25,659 nt of DNA, from positions 1 through 25,659 of the forward strand of contig CALOAD010000001.1 of assembly GCA_942491415.1 (NCBI GenBank), given 5' to 3'. This document shows, one piece after another, positions 1 through 8,657 of the stretch (positions are counted from its first letter, which is position 1; every line of letters begins with the position of its first letter). A program made the translations under genes and the position numbers. The DNA is from CALOAD01 sp942491415. GTDB taxonomy: Bacteria > Cyanobacteriota > Vampirovibrionia > Gastranaerophilales > CALOAD01. The notes under the pieces are model-generated. The model made no database searches. It was given only the letters and a program-made list of their open reading frames with translations, and was not told where the DNA came from.

Positions 1-70
1 TAAAAATTAAAATTAGGAATATTTTTGAAAAGATAAAATAAGTATTTTTTTATTGTTTGTTCCTTATACA

Positions 71-1039
71 TTAAACAGTTGCATTCTCATAATATTTTTC
101 AAGAAGAGCGGCTCCTATTAAGCCTGAAAAATCTTTTAATCCGGTTCTCATAATTTTAGTTCCGGCAGATGGAATAGCTAAGGATTTTACGTGAGTTTTT
201 TTAACTGTTATTTCATAGAAGAAATCAACCGCTTCTATAAGCCCGCCTCCGAGAATAATTAATTCCGGGTTGAAAAAGTTAATTACAGATGCGATTCCGC
301 TGCTTAAATATTCTGCTGCTTCTGTTATAACATTAAATACAACTTCATCGTTTAATTCCAGGGCTCTTTTTATATGTTTTGATTTTATCTGACTATTTTC
401 TTCTAATAAACTCTGAATTATAGAATTATGTCCTTTTTTAATAGCCCCTGTAATTCTTTTTTCAATAGCGGTTCTGGATGCATATGCTTCCAGGCATCCG
501 TGTCCTCCGCATCCGCATAGTCTGCCACCGGAACTTACGATAATATGACCTATTTCACCGGCTGTTCCTGTAATTCCGCTATATATTTTTCCGTCGCAAA
601 CTATCCCGGAACCGACACCAGTACCAACAAAAATACAAACAAAATTTTTACATCCAACCCCGTTGCCGAATTTTATTTCGCCAATAGTTGCGACTTCAAC
701 GTCATTACCAATAAAAACAGGTATTTTAAATTGGTTTTCAAGTATTTCTCTGAAATTAAGGTTAAAACAATTAATATTTGGAGCAGAAAGCAAAATCCCA
801 TTTTTTCTGTCAACCTGTCCTGCTGCACCTATTCCTATCGAAGATATATCAGAAACTGAAATTTGTGCTTCACATATAGTTTGATCAATAGTTTCAATTA
901 TTCGCTCTGCAATAGATTCATTGCTGTTTTTTTGAGTTTTCTTTTTGACTGATGTTATAACCTGTCCGGTTTTTGTATTTACAAGGCCTGCCAGTATTTT
1001 TGTACCGCCAAGATCAACTCCGATTGAATATTTTTTCAT
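71..1039 (-). CDS. ROK-family sugar kinase (probable glucokinase)
   Basis: Cytoplasmic ATP-dependent sugar kinase of the ROK family, most likely phosphorylating glucose at the entry to glycolysis. The 322-residue length is normal for the family. The N-terminus has the phosphate-binding motif DLGGTKI (about residues 9-15). The middle has the ROK segment GTGVGSGIV, followed by the sugar- and zinc-binding stretch with EIGH and CGCGGHGC (about residues 163-182), which supplies the His and Cys zinc ligands. The C-terminal half has the second phosphate motif ILGGGLIE. The ATG at 1039 fits the family start; only a weak GGGG lies about 12 bases upstream. It ends the window's leftmost transcript and no sugar transporter or repressor is adjacent. 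N-acetylglucosamine or mannose kinase cannot be excluded because ROK substrate specificity is hard to read from sequence. There is no DNA-binding domain, so it is a kinase and not a ROK repressor. Confidence 0.88.
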   Translation of the reverse strand: MKKYSIGVDLGGTKILAGLVNTKTGQVITSVKKKTQKNSNESIAERIIETIDQTICEAQISVSDISSIGIGAAGQVDRKNGILLSAPNINCFNLNFREILENQFKIPVFIGNDVEVATIGEIKFGNGVGCKNFVCIFVGTGVGSGIVCDGKIYSGITGTAGEIGHIIVSSGGRLCGCGGHGCLEAYASRTAIEKRITGAIKKGHNSIIQSLLEENSQIKSKHIKRALELNDEVVFNVITEAAEYLSSGIASVINFFNPELIILGGGLIEAVDFFYEITVKKTHVKSLAIPSAGTKIMRTGLKDFSGLIGAALLEKYYENATV

Positions 1040-1152
1040 GATTTATAATAACCCCATCACACTTCCAAAATTCAATGATATTTTCATATTAACATTTTTT
1101 CATAATTCACTAAAGTCTTTTATTTTTTACCTGTAACGAAATGTAGCATTAA

Positions 1153-1279
1153 TATACCAGAATGAGTTAGTTTTCGATAAAAGAAGCAAAGCTCCTTTTT
1201 CCGAAAACGTCGCTCCCGCTTCGCATACCAATTTATGATAATTAATTTCATTTAACGTTTACTTATTGAAATTGGTATA
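1153..1279 (+). repeat. 127-bp dispersed repeat, copy A (MITE-like)
   Basis: First of three near-identical 127-bp copies (others at 3691-3817 and, inverted, 14093-14219). It starts TATACCAG and ends TTGGTATA, so the ends are short inverted repeats. It contains a GTTTTCG...CGAAAAC hairpin in its left half and an ATACCAATTT...AAATTGGTAT inverted repeat in its right half. If the outermost TA on each side is a target duplication, the mobile unit is about 123 bp, as for Tc1/IS630-type MITEs. It codes for nothing. Confidence 0.9.
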
Positions 1280-1287
1280 GTTATGAA

Positions 1288-1332
1288 AAAGATCAGAATT
1301 GCTTACTACAAGGTTCGGCAGTTCTGATCTTT
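1288..1332 (-). terminator. Rho-independent terminator downstream of crcB
   Basis: A 15-bp stem (AAAGATCAGAATTGC with GCAGTTCTGATCTTT, one G-T pair) closes a loop of about 15 bases. On the minus strand it is followed by TTTTTCAT, so it would stop transcripts coming from crcB. The ROK kinase lies beyond it and probably has its own promoter. Confidence 0.75.
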
Positions 1333-1397
1333 AATTGTAATTATAAATTAATATTTTAAAAAATTAATTCTCTAAAAATACGAAATTTGAAAAATTT

Positions 1398-1481
1398 TCA
1401 TATCATATATGAGATTAATACAGCTATTAATAAGATTGCTATGAATTTATACTTTTTACTTAGAAGCTGTCTTGTTAACAT
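1398..1481 (-). CDS. Possible 27-residue membrane peptide
   Basis: A short open frame downstream of crcB begins at ATG 1481 with an AAGG eight bases upstream. It encodes a peptide with a basic start (MLTRQLLSKKYK) followed by a hydrophobic run (FIAILLIAVLISYMI) that could span the membrane once. It sits between crcB and the terminator at 1288-1332, so it would be co-transcribed. Such short frames also arise by chance in AT-rich DNA. Only the composition, the start signal and the position support it, and no family is recognised. Confidence 0.25.
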   Translation of the reverse strand: MLTRQLLSKKYKFIAILLIAVLISYMI

Positions 1482-1589
1482 ATCCAGAGCCTTCTCGTCG
1501 AAGCCTCTTCAATTTTAACCGCAGTCAAAAAATTCGCCTTTAATTTCTTTTATAATTTATTTTTTTATTTTTAACCAGAAGGGCTCTTA

Positions 1590-1980
1590 TTATTTGTTTA
1601 AACCTGTAAATAAAATACTTGAAATATAAAAACCGGCAAATACAAGAAGAATTCCTATAATATTGCTTATTGAAATATTAAAAACTGCCATTTGAAGCTC
1701 ACCGCTTCTCCAAAGATTGAAGTTTTCAAGGGCAAATGTTGAAAAGGTTGTAAAAGCTCCTAATAAGCCGGCAAAGACAAAAAGCCTTGTATTATGTCCC
1801 AAGTCAAAAATATTAAATATCCCCCACATAATTCCAATAAAAAAAACAGCCTACAAGATTTACCATAAGTGTTCCCCACGGAAACCCAATTCCTGTAATT
1901 TTACATGTTATTTCAGACAGTAAAAACCTTAATAAAGCTCCTATTGCACCACCAGCTGCTATAAATAAAAGACCCTGCAT
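1590..1980 (-). CDS. crcB: Fluoride ion channel CrcB/Fluc, interrupted by one frameshift
   Basis: Small inner-membrane channel that exports fluoride and works as a dual-topology dimer. The reconstructed protein has 129 residues, the usual length. The N-terminal part reads MQGLLFIAAGGAIGALLRF and then GTLMVNLVGCF. The C-terminal part has the family hallmark GLLGAFTTFSTF with the two channel phenylalanines, then a last membrane segment. The two parts lie in different frames. The shift falls in an 8-base A run (T on the coding strand) at 1839-1846, and one base fewer restores a single frame. That could be a sequencing error or a slippage-prone site. The start is ATG 1980 with GGAG five bases upstream. 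No fluoride riboswitch pattern was recognised upstream. Confidence 0.82.
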
Positions 1981-2247
1981 TTCTTACTCCATTTCATTTA
2001 ATCATTACTTTAATTATAAATTATATATAAAAAAAGGAATAATTAATTTGAATTACTAAGATCCTATCCGAGAAATAAACGTTTCCTCATTACATAAATC
2101 TTTTGCCTGAAATGATAGACTGTGTTGTGATTGAAAGATCAGCATATTTACCTGTTATAGTAAACTTATGTATTAATAAATGTTTGATTATAGAAAATGA
2201 CCGGATCTTTTATTTAACCAGCAATTCAAGTAAATAATATAGAAACA

Positions 2248-3399
2248 TCAAAAATCAATTTCTTCAGAATATGATTTAGGACGTTCTTTAGAAGTTTTTG
2301 CGCCGAGTGATTTAATTTTTTCTGCTTGGCTGATAAGTCCGCCCCTTCCCTCAATCTTTTTGTTTATGTTGTCAAAACAGCCTGTAACCTTAGAAAAACA
2401 GCTTTTTAAAATATCCATTTCCTTAAGTAACCCGATAAATTTATCGTAAAGTTTTCCACTTTCTTCTGCAATTTCTGCTACATTCCTATTCTGGTTTTCT
2501 TTTTGCCAGAATAGATCAATGGTTTTAAGCGCTACAAGCAATGTTGATGTGCTGACCGGCATGACTTTGTTTTTTCTTGCAAATTCAAAAATATCAGGCT
2601 CATTTTGCATTATTAAACTAAATGAGGATTCCACGGGAATAAACATTAAAACAAAATCAGGGGCGTTTATATCCTTTAGTTCCTGATAAAACTTATTTTT
2701 CAGGTTTTTTATATGTTCCCGCACAGAAGACAAGAACTCTTTAAGATATTTTTCTTTATCATTTTCGCAGTTACAGAGCTTTTCATAGGAAATTAGCGAA
2801 ACTTTTGAATCTATAACAAGATGTCTGTTATCCGGCATATAAATAACCACATCAGGTCTTAGCAAATTGTTTTCCTCGTTTCTGAAACTTTCCTGCACAG
2901 AGTAATGTATTCCTTTTTGAAGTCCTGATGATTCCAGGATCTTTTCTAGAATAACTTCTCCCCAATTTCCTCGTGTTTTTGAATCGCCTTTTATTGCATT
3001 AGCGAGGTTATTTGCTTCATTGCATATTTTCTGATTATTTTCTGACAGTAATTTTATCTGGGTTTGCAGGGAAGAAAGCTCTTTTGCTTCATCAAGCCTG
3101 CTTTGTTCAATTCGTTGCGATAATTCTGTGATTTTTTCCCGAAAAGGCTTTATTAAATCTTCTATTTCTTTTTTGCCGAGTTTTGAAAACTCCTCTGAAT
3201 TCTGTTTTAAAAGTTTGTTTGCCGTGTTTTCAAATTCTGTCAGGAATTTATCCTGTATGTTTATTTCGGCATAGCTTTTATTTTGCATTTCCAGATCAGC
3301 AATTTTCCTGTTCTGTTTAATAAATTTCTTTATAAAAACAAGTAACGCCAGAAATAGTCCTAAAAACAAGCCTGCTAAAAAACTTAAAAATAATTCCAT
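2248..3399 (-). CDS. rmuC: DNA recombination protein RmuC homologue
   Basis: RmuC-family protein, a predicted membrane-anchored nuclease-like factor that limits recombination at DNA inversions. Its exact reaction is not established. At 383 residues it is a compact but complete member. Order of parts: an N-terminal membrane helix (about residues 5-25), a long charged coiled coil (about 28-130), then the conserved core with GNWGE and LRPDVVIYMPDNRHLVIDSK, the PD-(D/E)XK-like centre (D and D...DSK), and VLMFIPVE. The C-terminus is a further helical region. Start ATG 3399 has AGGCGG upstream at good spacing. It is a single gene with no recognised partner; the next gene in the same direction, crcB, lies 270 bp away. 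Confidence 0.9.
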   Translation of the reverse strand: MELFLSFLAGLFLGLFLALLVFIKKFIKQNRKIADLEMQNKSYAEINIQDKFLTEFENTANKLLKQNSEEFSKLGKKEIEDLIKPFREKITELSQRIEQSRLDEAKELSSLQTQIKLLSENNQKICNEANNLANAIKGDSKTRGNWGEVILEKILESSGLQKGIHYSVQESFRNEENNLLRPDVVIYMPDNRHLVIDSKVSLISYEKLCNCENDKEKYLKEFLSSVREHIKNLKNKFYQELKDINAPDFVLMFIPVESSFSLIMQNEPDIFEFARKNKVMPVSTSTLLVALKTIDLFWQKENQNRNVAEIAEESGKLYDKFIGLLKEMDILKSCFSKVTGCFDNINKKIEGRGGLISQAEKIKSLGAKTSKERPKSYSEEIDF

Positions 3400-3690
3400 T
3401 GTGCCGCCTAATAGGTTGATAACCTTAACAATAATAACAAGTTTTTAAAAAAGTGGGAAATATATGGAAACTTTTTTATGTTTATCGGATTAGATCGCTG
3501 TCAACAACACACGATAAAGGCTCAAGGAATTTACATTTGGGGCTGTTTTCTCTCATATGCAGTCATAAAAACGATTAAAGACAAATTAAAAATTACTGCA
3601 TATAAAGTATTGAATTTACTCTATTCTGCGATATAGCCATTGATAAGGCAATGATAGAAGGAGTTTTTCTTATGTAATAAATTCAGTGTT
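3400..3690. other. Intergenic region, possibly a 52-residue ORF
   Basis: Between rmuC and the second repeat there is no recognisable gene. An open frame on the plus strand, ATG 3478 to TAG 3636, would encode 52 residues starting MFIGLDRCQQHTIK, with only a weak GGA upstream and no family resemblance. Further on, GAAGGAG is followed by an ATG and an immediate TAA (about 3660-3680), just before the repeat. Neither is convincing. Confidence 0.3.
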
Positions 3691-3817
3691 TATACCAGAA
3701 TGAGTTAGTTTTCGATAAAAGAAGCAAAGCTCCTTTTTCCGAAAATGTCGCTCCCGCTTCGCATACCAATTTATGATAATTAATTTCATTTAACGTTTAC
3801 TTATTGAAATTGGTATA
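3691..3817 (+). repeat. 127-bp dispersed repeat, copy B (MITE-like)
   Basis: Same orientation as copy A and differing from it by one base (a T for C in the GAAAACGTCG segment). The flanking DNA differs entirely from that around copy A, so the repeat itself moved or was copied, not a larger block. It lies between the rmuC start and the binding-protein terminator. Confidence 0.9.
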
Positions 3818-3857
3818 GTGAAAAAATCCCAATTGATTTTTAGATTGGGTATATAAT

Positions 3858-3886
3858 AAAGACGGTTGAATAAGTTCAACCGTCTT
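3858..3886 (-). terminator. Terminator of the chemoreceptor/binding-protein operon
   Basis: A perfect stem, AAAGACGGTTGAA with TTCAACCGTCTTT, closes a 4-base TAAG loop. It starts 30 bases beyond the stop of the binding-protein gene. A second small stem (CCCAAT/ATTGGG, about 3828-3849) follows on the minus strand. The T-run is short on both strands. Confidence 0.7.
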
Positions 3887-3916
3887 TTGTGTTACATGAA
3901 ATCCATTTTGAATAAA

Positions 3917-5083
3917 TTAGAGTAAACTTGGGTTATAGTCTATTTCTATACCTTTTGAATTAAACATTGTTGGCCATAAGGTATGAGAAGCCTGATGATC
4001 TGTTGTAGAAAAAGACAAACTGTGGTTCATTCCAGGATCATAATTTTTTATACTTTCAGCAGCTTTAATAAAAGATTCTTTTGTTAAATTAGGACCGGCT
4101 TCTTTACAAGCTTCGACAAATAATTTAGCAGCAATGTAACCTTCTAAAGAAACAAAATTTGGCTCGAATCCCGGTGAATATTTCGCTAAATTTTCTTTAT
4201 ATTCAGTAATTACAGGCAAATTAGAATTATAGTGAGGTACCACCTGTGTTACAACTACCTTTTTTGTAAAACTTTCGCCTTTACTTGCAAGTTTTTCACC
4301 AAGAGCTTTTGAACCAACGAATGAAACACAAAGATAAATAGAATCTAAGCCTTTTTCTTTTGCCTTAATAATAAATTCACTGCAAGGATTATATACACCA
4401 ACTAAAATAACAGCTTTAGGTTTAGCAGCAAGAATTTTATACATTCCACTTTCAACATCAACTGTATTTCTTGTATATTTTCCAACCGTTATATTTTCTG
4501 CTTTAATTCCATATTTGCTTAAAGCTTTTAATCCACCGGTTAAACCAGCTTGACCAAAAGCATCATCCTGTATAAAGAACGCTATTTCACTAGGCTTAAT
4601 ACCTGTTTGTACTAAAAGTTCTACCATTTTAGCAGTTTCTTCAACATAACTAGCTCTATAATTAAATACATACTTATCTGGCGGGTTTTTTCTCAAAAGA
4701 CCTGCACCGGTAAAAGCACCGAAGAAAGGTGTCTGAAATGTATCTGAAATTTTTACAGCAGGTACAGCTGTAGGTGTACCTACATTTCCTAAAGTTGCAA
4801 AAATATTATCTTGTTTAATTAACTTAAGCATATTTGGTGCGGTTTTTGTTGGCTCATAACCATCATCATAAGCAATCAAATCAAAAGTATTACCGTTAAC
4901 TCCGCCTTTTGCATTTACAGATTGAAGATATGCCTTAACTCCAGCCTTCATATTCTGTCCAAGGAACTTTGAAGGTCCGGTTAATGCTGTTGACATACCA
5001 ATTTTGACTGTTTCTGCTGATACACTTAATGTAACAAATAACAGAAATGCCCCTAAAAATAGAGCAATAAATAATTTTTTCAT
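3917..5083 (-). CDS. Periplasmic branched-chain amino acid-type binding protein
   Basis: Type I periplasmic substrate-binding protein of the LivK/Peripla_BP_6 family, 388 residues (usual length). The first about 23 residues are a signal peptide ending VSA with no lipobox cysteine, so the protein is probably free in the periplasm. The mature part starts ETVKIGMSTALTGPS, the typical first strand and ligand loop, and continues with GQNMKAGVKAYLQSVNAKGG, the segment GNVGTPTAVPAVKISD, and AFFIQDDAFGQAG. The start is ATG 5083 with TTAGGAG five bases upstream. It lies 26 bp downstream of a chemoreceptor gene and is probably co-transcribed with it. No permease or ATPase gene lies in the window, so it may feed the receptor instead of, or as well as, a transporter. 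The ligand is unknown; amino acids, amides and small aromatic acids are all known in this family. Confidence 0.9.
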   Translation of the reverse strand: MKKLFIALFLGAFLLFVTLSVSAETVKIGMSTALTGPSKFLGQNMKAGVKAYLQSVNAKGGVNGNTFDLIAYDDGYEPTKTAPNMLKLIKQDNIFATLGNVGTPTAVPAVKISDTFQTPFFGAFTGAGLLRKNPPDKYVFNYRASYVEETAKMVELLVQTGIKPSEIAFFIQDDAFGQAGLTGGLKALSKYGIKAENITVGKYTRNTVDVESGMYKILAAKPKAVILVGVYNPCSEFIIKAKEKGLDSIYLCVSFVGSKALGEKLASKGESFTKKVVVTQVVPHYNSNLPVITEYKENLAKYSPGFEPNFVSLEGYIAAKLFVEACKEAGPNLTKESFIKAAESIKNYDPGMNHSLSFSTTDHQASHTLWPTMFNSKGIEIDYNPSLL

Positions 5084-5109
5084 AAAAACTCCTAATTACA
5101 AAATACTCA

Positions 5110-6813
5110 CTAAACTTTAAATATCGACACTTTGTCATAAAGTTCTTTTGCTGCTTGCGCAAGTGTTTGAATACTTGCAATAATTTCTTCTGTTCCAGCT
5201 GTCTGCTCTTCAGTAATGCTGGCAATTTGCTCAGCACTAGCACTAGATTCTTGTGTAACAGATGCAATATTTTCCATCATGTTTACAATGTTTTCTGCGT
5301 TTATAGCAACTTTACTTACTTCATTTTCAATATCAGTAATTTCTTTTGAATTTATACTAGCTGATTTTATAATCTCAGTAAGGGAGTTACCTGTATTTTC
5401 TACAATATTAACGCCTTCTTCAACTTCCTGAACAGCCGCTTCCATCGTAACTACTGCATCATTAGTTTTATTCTGAATTTCTTCAATCATTTCAGTAATT
5501 TTATCAGTAGCACTTGCAGATTGCTCGGCAAGTTTTTTTACTTCTCCTGCAACTACTGCAAAGCCTTTACCATGTTCACCTGCCCTTGCAGCTTCAATTG
5601 CGGCATTAAGTGCAAGAAGATTTGTTTGACCGGCTATTCCTTTAATTAAATCAACAATTTGTCCTATATCAGCACTTAATTTTCCAAGTTGATTTATTGA
5701 ATTAGCTACATCCGCTGCAGTTGTTTTAATTTGTTTTATTGTAACAACTGCCTTTTTGGCCTGACATTGTCCTTCGTTTGCTGTTTTTTCAGTCAAACTA
5801 GAAATTTCAACTGTATTTTTCGAACTGTTTAAAATACTTTGAATAGCACTATTAACTGTATTTATATTATCAAGGCTTTTATTAACGTCGTCTGCCTGAG
5901 CTTCAGCACCTGACGCCATTTGACTAAGGCTTGAAGCAATAAACTGTGCAGCTTGCGCTGTTTGATCAGCAGCTTCCTGCATTTGTGCAGATGTAACTGT
6001 AACAACTTTAGTTTTTTCATTAACATCATTAATTAAAACTTTTAAAGAATCTGTCATTTTATAAATGTTCCAGAGTAAATTGTCAATTTCATCTCCATTA
6101 GGGTTATATTCTACTTCTGCAGTTAAATCTCCCTCTGAGATCCTCGTTAAAATATTTTTCAGGTTATCAATACCGTTTATTAGTTTTTTGACAACCATAT
6201 GTCCGATTAAAATTGCAATACTAAAACTAAATAATGTTAAAACAATAACTAAGATAGACATTGTTTTTTGCATAGATATCAAATCCTGCCTATCAGAATT
6301 CATTTTATCATTTATATTTTTAGATTCTATTTCAACTTGCTTACTAAAAGCATCAACGCTTGGTTTAATTTCCAACATTAATACATCTGTAGCAGTTGCA
6401 GTATCAAAATTATTTAAAGCTTTTACAATTTTATCTATGCTCTTTTGCTGTGCATCTTCTATTGATTTAAATTTTAAGAAATTATTTTTAGACGTAAAAA
6501 ATTCTTCTTTTAATAAACCTTCTTTATGTTTGTTAATAAATTCTTCATTAACAATATATTCAGATATCATTTTATTAAATGTCGGCACCATTGTTTGCTG
6601 GTAATCATATCTTTTAGTTATTAAATCTTTTTCTTTAAGAAACTTTTCCATATCATTATTTATGTTGACAAAATTTTTCAAACAAAAAATAAAAGAAACA
6701 CCCATTAGAGGAACCAGTAATGCTATCAAAATTAAACCTAAAATAAGGTTTCTTGTTAATTTAGCCTGATTAAGTTTTAATAATAAACTCTTTAAGTTTT
6801 TTACTAAATACAT
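5110..6813 (-). CDS. Methyl-accepting chemotaxis protein
   Basis: Inner-membrane chemoreceptor that relays ligand binding to CheA/CheW and flagellar bias. Reading from the N-terminus: a first membrane helix (LILGLILIALLVPLMG), a helical periplasmic domain of about 140 residues resembling a four-helix-bundle sensor, a second membrane helix (MSILVIVLTLFSFSIAILIG), a HAMP domain with the EGDLTAEVEYN segment, then a long coiled-coil signalling domain. The hairpin tip is well conserved: GIAGQTNLLALNAAIEAARA and GKGFAVVAGEVKKLAEQSA. There is no C-terminal NWETF-type pentapeptide. The start chosen is ATG 6813, with AAAGG about 11 bases upstream; ATG 6822 is too close to that site. It is the first gene of an operon with the periplasmic binding protein, which suggests the two act as one sensing unit. 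Confidence 0.93.
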   Translation of the reverse strand: MYLVKNLKSLLLKLNQAKLTRNLILGLILIALLVPLMGVSFIFCLKNFVNINNDMEKFLKEKDLITKRYDYQQTMVPTFNKMISEYIVNEEFINKHKEGLLKEEFFTSKNNFLKFKSIEDAQQKSIDKIVKALNNFDTATATDVLMLEIKPSVDAFSKQVEIESKNINDKMNSDRQDLISMQKTMSILVIVLTLFSFSIAILIGHMVVKKLINGIDNLKNILTRISEGDLTAEVEYNPNGDEIDNLLWNIYKMTDSLKVLINDVNEKTKVVTVTSAQMQEAADQTAQAAQFIASSLSQMASGAEAQADDVNKSLDNINTVNSAIQSILNSSKNTVEISSLTEKTANEGQCQAKKAVVTIKQIKTTAADVANSINQLGKLSADIGQIVDLIKGIAGQTNLLALNAAIEAARAGEHGKGFAVVAGEVKKLAEQSASATDKITEMIEEIQNKTNDAVVTMEAAVQEVEEGVNIVENTGNSLTEIIKSASINSKEITDIENEVSKVAINAENIVNMMENIASVTQESSASAEQIASITEEQTAGTEEIIASIQTLAQAAKELYDKVSIFKV

Positions 6814-6949
6814 AATGCACATAACCTTTCAATTCAATATTAGTAGAATTTAATAATTTCAACTAAAACCAGCTAAATCAATTTTTAAATTTTATAATGA
6901 TTATATCTTTATTAAAGCCGTATTTTAAAGAAATTATAACACCTATGTT

Positions 6950-7011
6950 AAGAAGAGAGAAACAATATTAGCCTCTATAAACAATATTTCGGACTTTATT
7001 TCTCTCTTCTT
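6950..7011 (-). terminator. Hairpin downstream of the porin gene
   Basis: A perfect 13-bp stem (AAGAAGAGAGAAA with TTTCTCTCTTCTT) starts about 22 bases after the porin stop. The loop is long and holds a direct repeat of ACAATATT. On the minus strand it lacks a T-run, so it may be a terminator or an mRNA-stabilising 3' hairpin. Confidence 0.55.
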
Positions 7012-7033
7012 TTAAATTTACAATTTTTTTTAA

Positions 7034-8389
7034 TTAGAATCTATACTGAGTCATTACTAACAATCTGTGAGAATCATCCCCAGCTCTGTTCTGGACATAT
7101 ACAAGATCTGACATCAGTTTCAAATTATGATTGAAGAAATAATAATTTGCACCAAGTGTATATTCATATAACTCATTATCATTAATGGCCTGATTTGGAT
7201 TAAATCTGTCAAAACTACCGACTAATTCCAGTTTATCCGTTAAAGAATAGGCTGATTTCACATAAAAGCCATCTGCTTTTATATTACCAAGTCCGTAACC
7301 GTTTTTCATAGCGTATTCACTTTGCAGTTTGAATTTTTCATTTGGGCTAATATACTGACCTATAGCTCCATATATTCTATTTTTATAAGATGTATTGTTA
7401 TAATCATAAACACCACCAACTTTTAATGTACCTAAATCTGGAGTCCAGTGTAAAAGATCAACTGTTGCCATAGATGCAAGTTCTAAACCTGAATTAGTCT
7501 CAATAGCATTCATTCCTTCGCCATTATAAGTACCTAATGCATACTCAACGGCACTCCATTTGCCTTTTGCAGTTATACCAAGATCTCTTACATCACTGAA
7601 ATTTCTTGCAAGTTGTGCTTTTTCAATAGTATCATTTGTATATGGAGACTGCATCCCTTCTAAACCAAGTGGTTTTCTTGTTTGTCCAACATATAATTTA
7701 GTATGAGGGACAATATCAGTCGCTAACCAAACATCACCAAGTATACTGCCTGAACCTCTGCTTGGGAAAGTATTTATACAATAATCAAGGTGCTCACGAA
7801 TTTTGCCCTTGAATGTCATATCAACAATCGGTGCACTAAAGTTTTGTGGCTGGGCTTCTTCGCCTTGTCCGTGAATATTACCGGTATATTTTACCTGAAT
7901 TGCACCACTAATTTGTGTTGTATCCGCAAAACCATATTTAACTGATCTTTTATCAGATTTTTCGAGTTTTGAAACTGAACCTTCAAGAGTAGCGACTCTA
8001 CCAGTTAAAGCATCAAGTTCACTGCTGAACTCATTTTTCATTGTATTGATTTTTTCTTTATCAACATCAGAAAGTTTACTTTTGTCTTTTTCAATTTTAC
8101 CTACAAGGTTAACAAGTATCACTGCTGCTTCATCACGAGTTAAAGGCCTATCTCCTGCAAACTGGCTTTTTTCGTCACCTAACATCAATCCATACTTATT
8201 TGACAGATATTTTAAAGATTTGTATGCCCAATGTGACTTATCAATAGATTGCCCAGGCTGTTTAATTACTAAATTAGCCTGCTGGACTGCCTGCAAATCA
8301 GTCAATGATACACTTTGTGCTAAAACAGGTAACCCCATTGTTAATGAAGTTATTACTGCTAACGCTAATGCTTTTTTCTTTAACACCAC
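7034..8389 (-). CDS. SLH-domain outer-membrane porin (OprB-like)
   Basis: Outer-membrane channel tethered to the cell wall through an SLH domain. Of 451 residues, about the first 25 form a signal peptide (MVLKKKALALAVITSLTMG, ending LAQ). One SLH domain lies at about 50-98 (SHWAYKSLKYLSNKYG, then FAGDRPLTRDEAAVILVN). A short coiled coil follows (about 105-145, with LDALTGRVATLEGSVSKLE). The rest is a beta-rich barrel ending in QYRF, with the C-terminal phenylalanine expected of an outer-membrane protein. This order is characteristic of cyanobacterial porins and is also seen in Melainabacteria and Negativicutes. The start is a GTG at 8389 (GTG-GTG) with GGAG five to six bases upstream. It is a single gene with its own leader and 3' hairpin. 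The substrate cannot be told from sequence. Confidence 0.88.
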   Translation of the reverse strand: MVLKKKALALAVITSLTMGLPVLAQSVSLTDLQAVQQANLVIKQPGQSIDKSHWAYKSLKYLSNKYGLMLGDEKSQFAGDRPLTRDEAAVILVNLVGKIEKDKSKLSDVDKEKINTMKNEFSSELDALTGRVATLEGSVSKLEKSDKRSVKYGFADTTQISGAIQVKYTGNIHGQGEEAQPQNFSAPIVDMTFKGKIREHLDYCINTFPSRGSGSILGDVWLATDIVPHTKLYVGQTRKPLGLEGMQSPYTNDTIEKAQLARNFSDVRDLGITAKGKWSAVEYALGTYNGEGMNAIETNSGLELASMATVDLLHWTPDLGTLKVGGVYDYNNTSYKNRIYGAIGQYISPNEKFKLQSEYAMKNGYGLGNIKADGFYVKSAYSLTDKLELVGSFDRFNPNQAINDNELYEYTLGANYYFFNHNLKLMSDLVYVQNRAGDDSHRLLVMTQYRF

Positions 8390-8441
8390 TCAAACTCCTT
8401 TTTTAAATTAAAATTTTTAAAATACATATTTTGAATTTAAT

Positions 8442-8470
8442 ATTATATTTTTTTAAAAAAAAATCAATAA
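8442..8470 (-). promoter_or_regulatory. Candidate promoter of the porin gene
   Basis: On the minus strand a perfect TATAAT (8442-8447) lies about 55 bases before the GTG start. A poor TTATTG lies 17 bases upstream of it (8465-8470). Such boxes occur easily in AT-rich DNA, so only the -10 is persuasive. Confidence 0.35.
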
Positions 8471-8594
8471 TTTTTGAAATTTTATTTTATTTTCTGATTT
8501 CTTTGTAATCAGAATTTATTATCACACTTTATTTTTCGACTAATTAACTTATAAATCTTAAAAATAAAATGCTACTTTTCTCTTTGCAAAAATT

Positions 8595-8634
8595 ATAAAA
8601 GCAAGAAGCACATAAAGAGGCTTCTTGCTTTTAT
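8595..8634 (-). terminator. Terminator of the beta-galactosidase cluster
   Basis: A perfect 15-bp stem (ATAAAAGCAAGAAGC with GCTTCTTGCTTTTAT) closes a loop of about 10 bases. On the minus strand it is followed by AATTTTTGC. It lies 24 bases after the stop of the last gene of the cluster. Confidence 0.85.
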
Positions 8635-8657
8635 AAATCTAAATTTTTTAAAATTAC

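Noticed and set aside
1981..2100. Fluoride riboswitch upstream of crcB
   Set aside because: None of the conserved GG.GATGG and GATG/CTCC segments or pairings could be found.
6065..6604. Long plus-strand ORF (179 codons) opposite the chemoreceptor
   Set aside because: It is antisense to a well-conserved gene, has no ribosome site and shows no protein-like features beyond hydrophobic bias.
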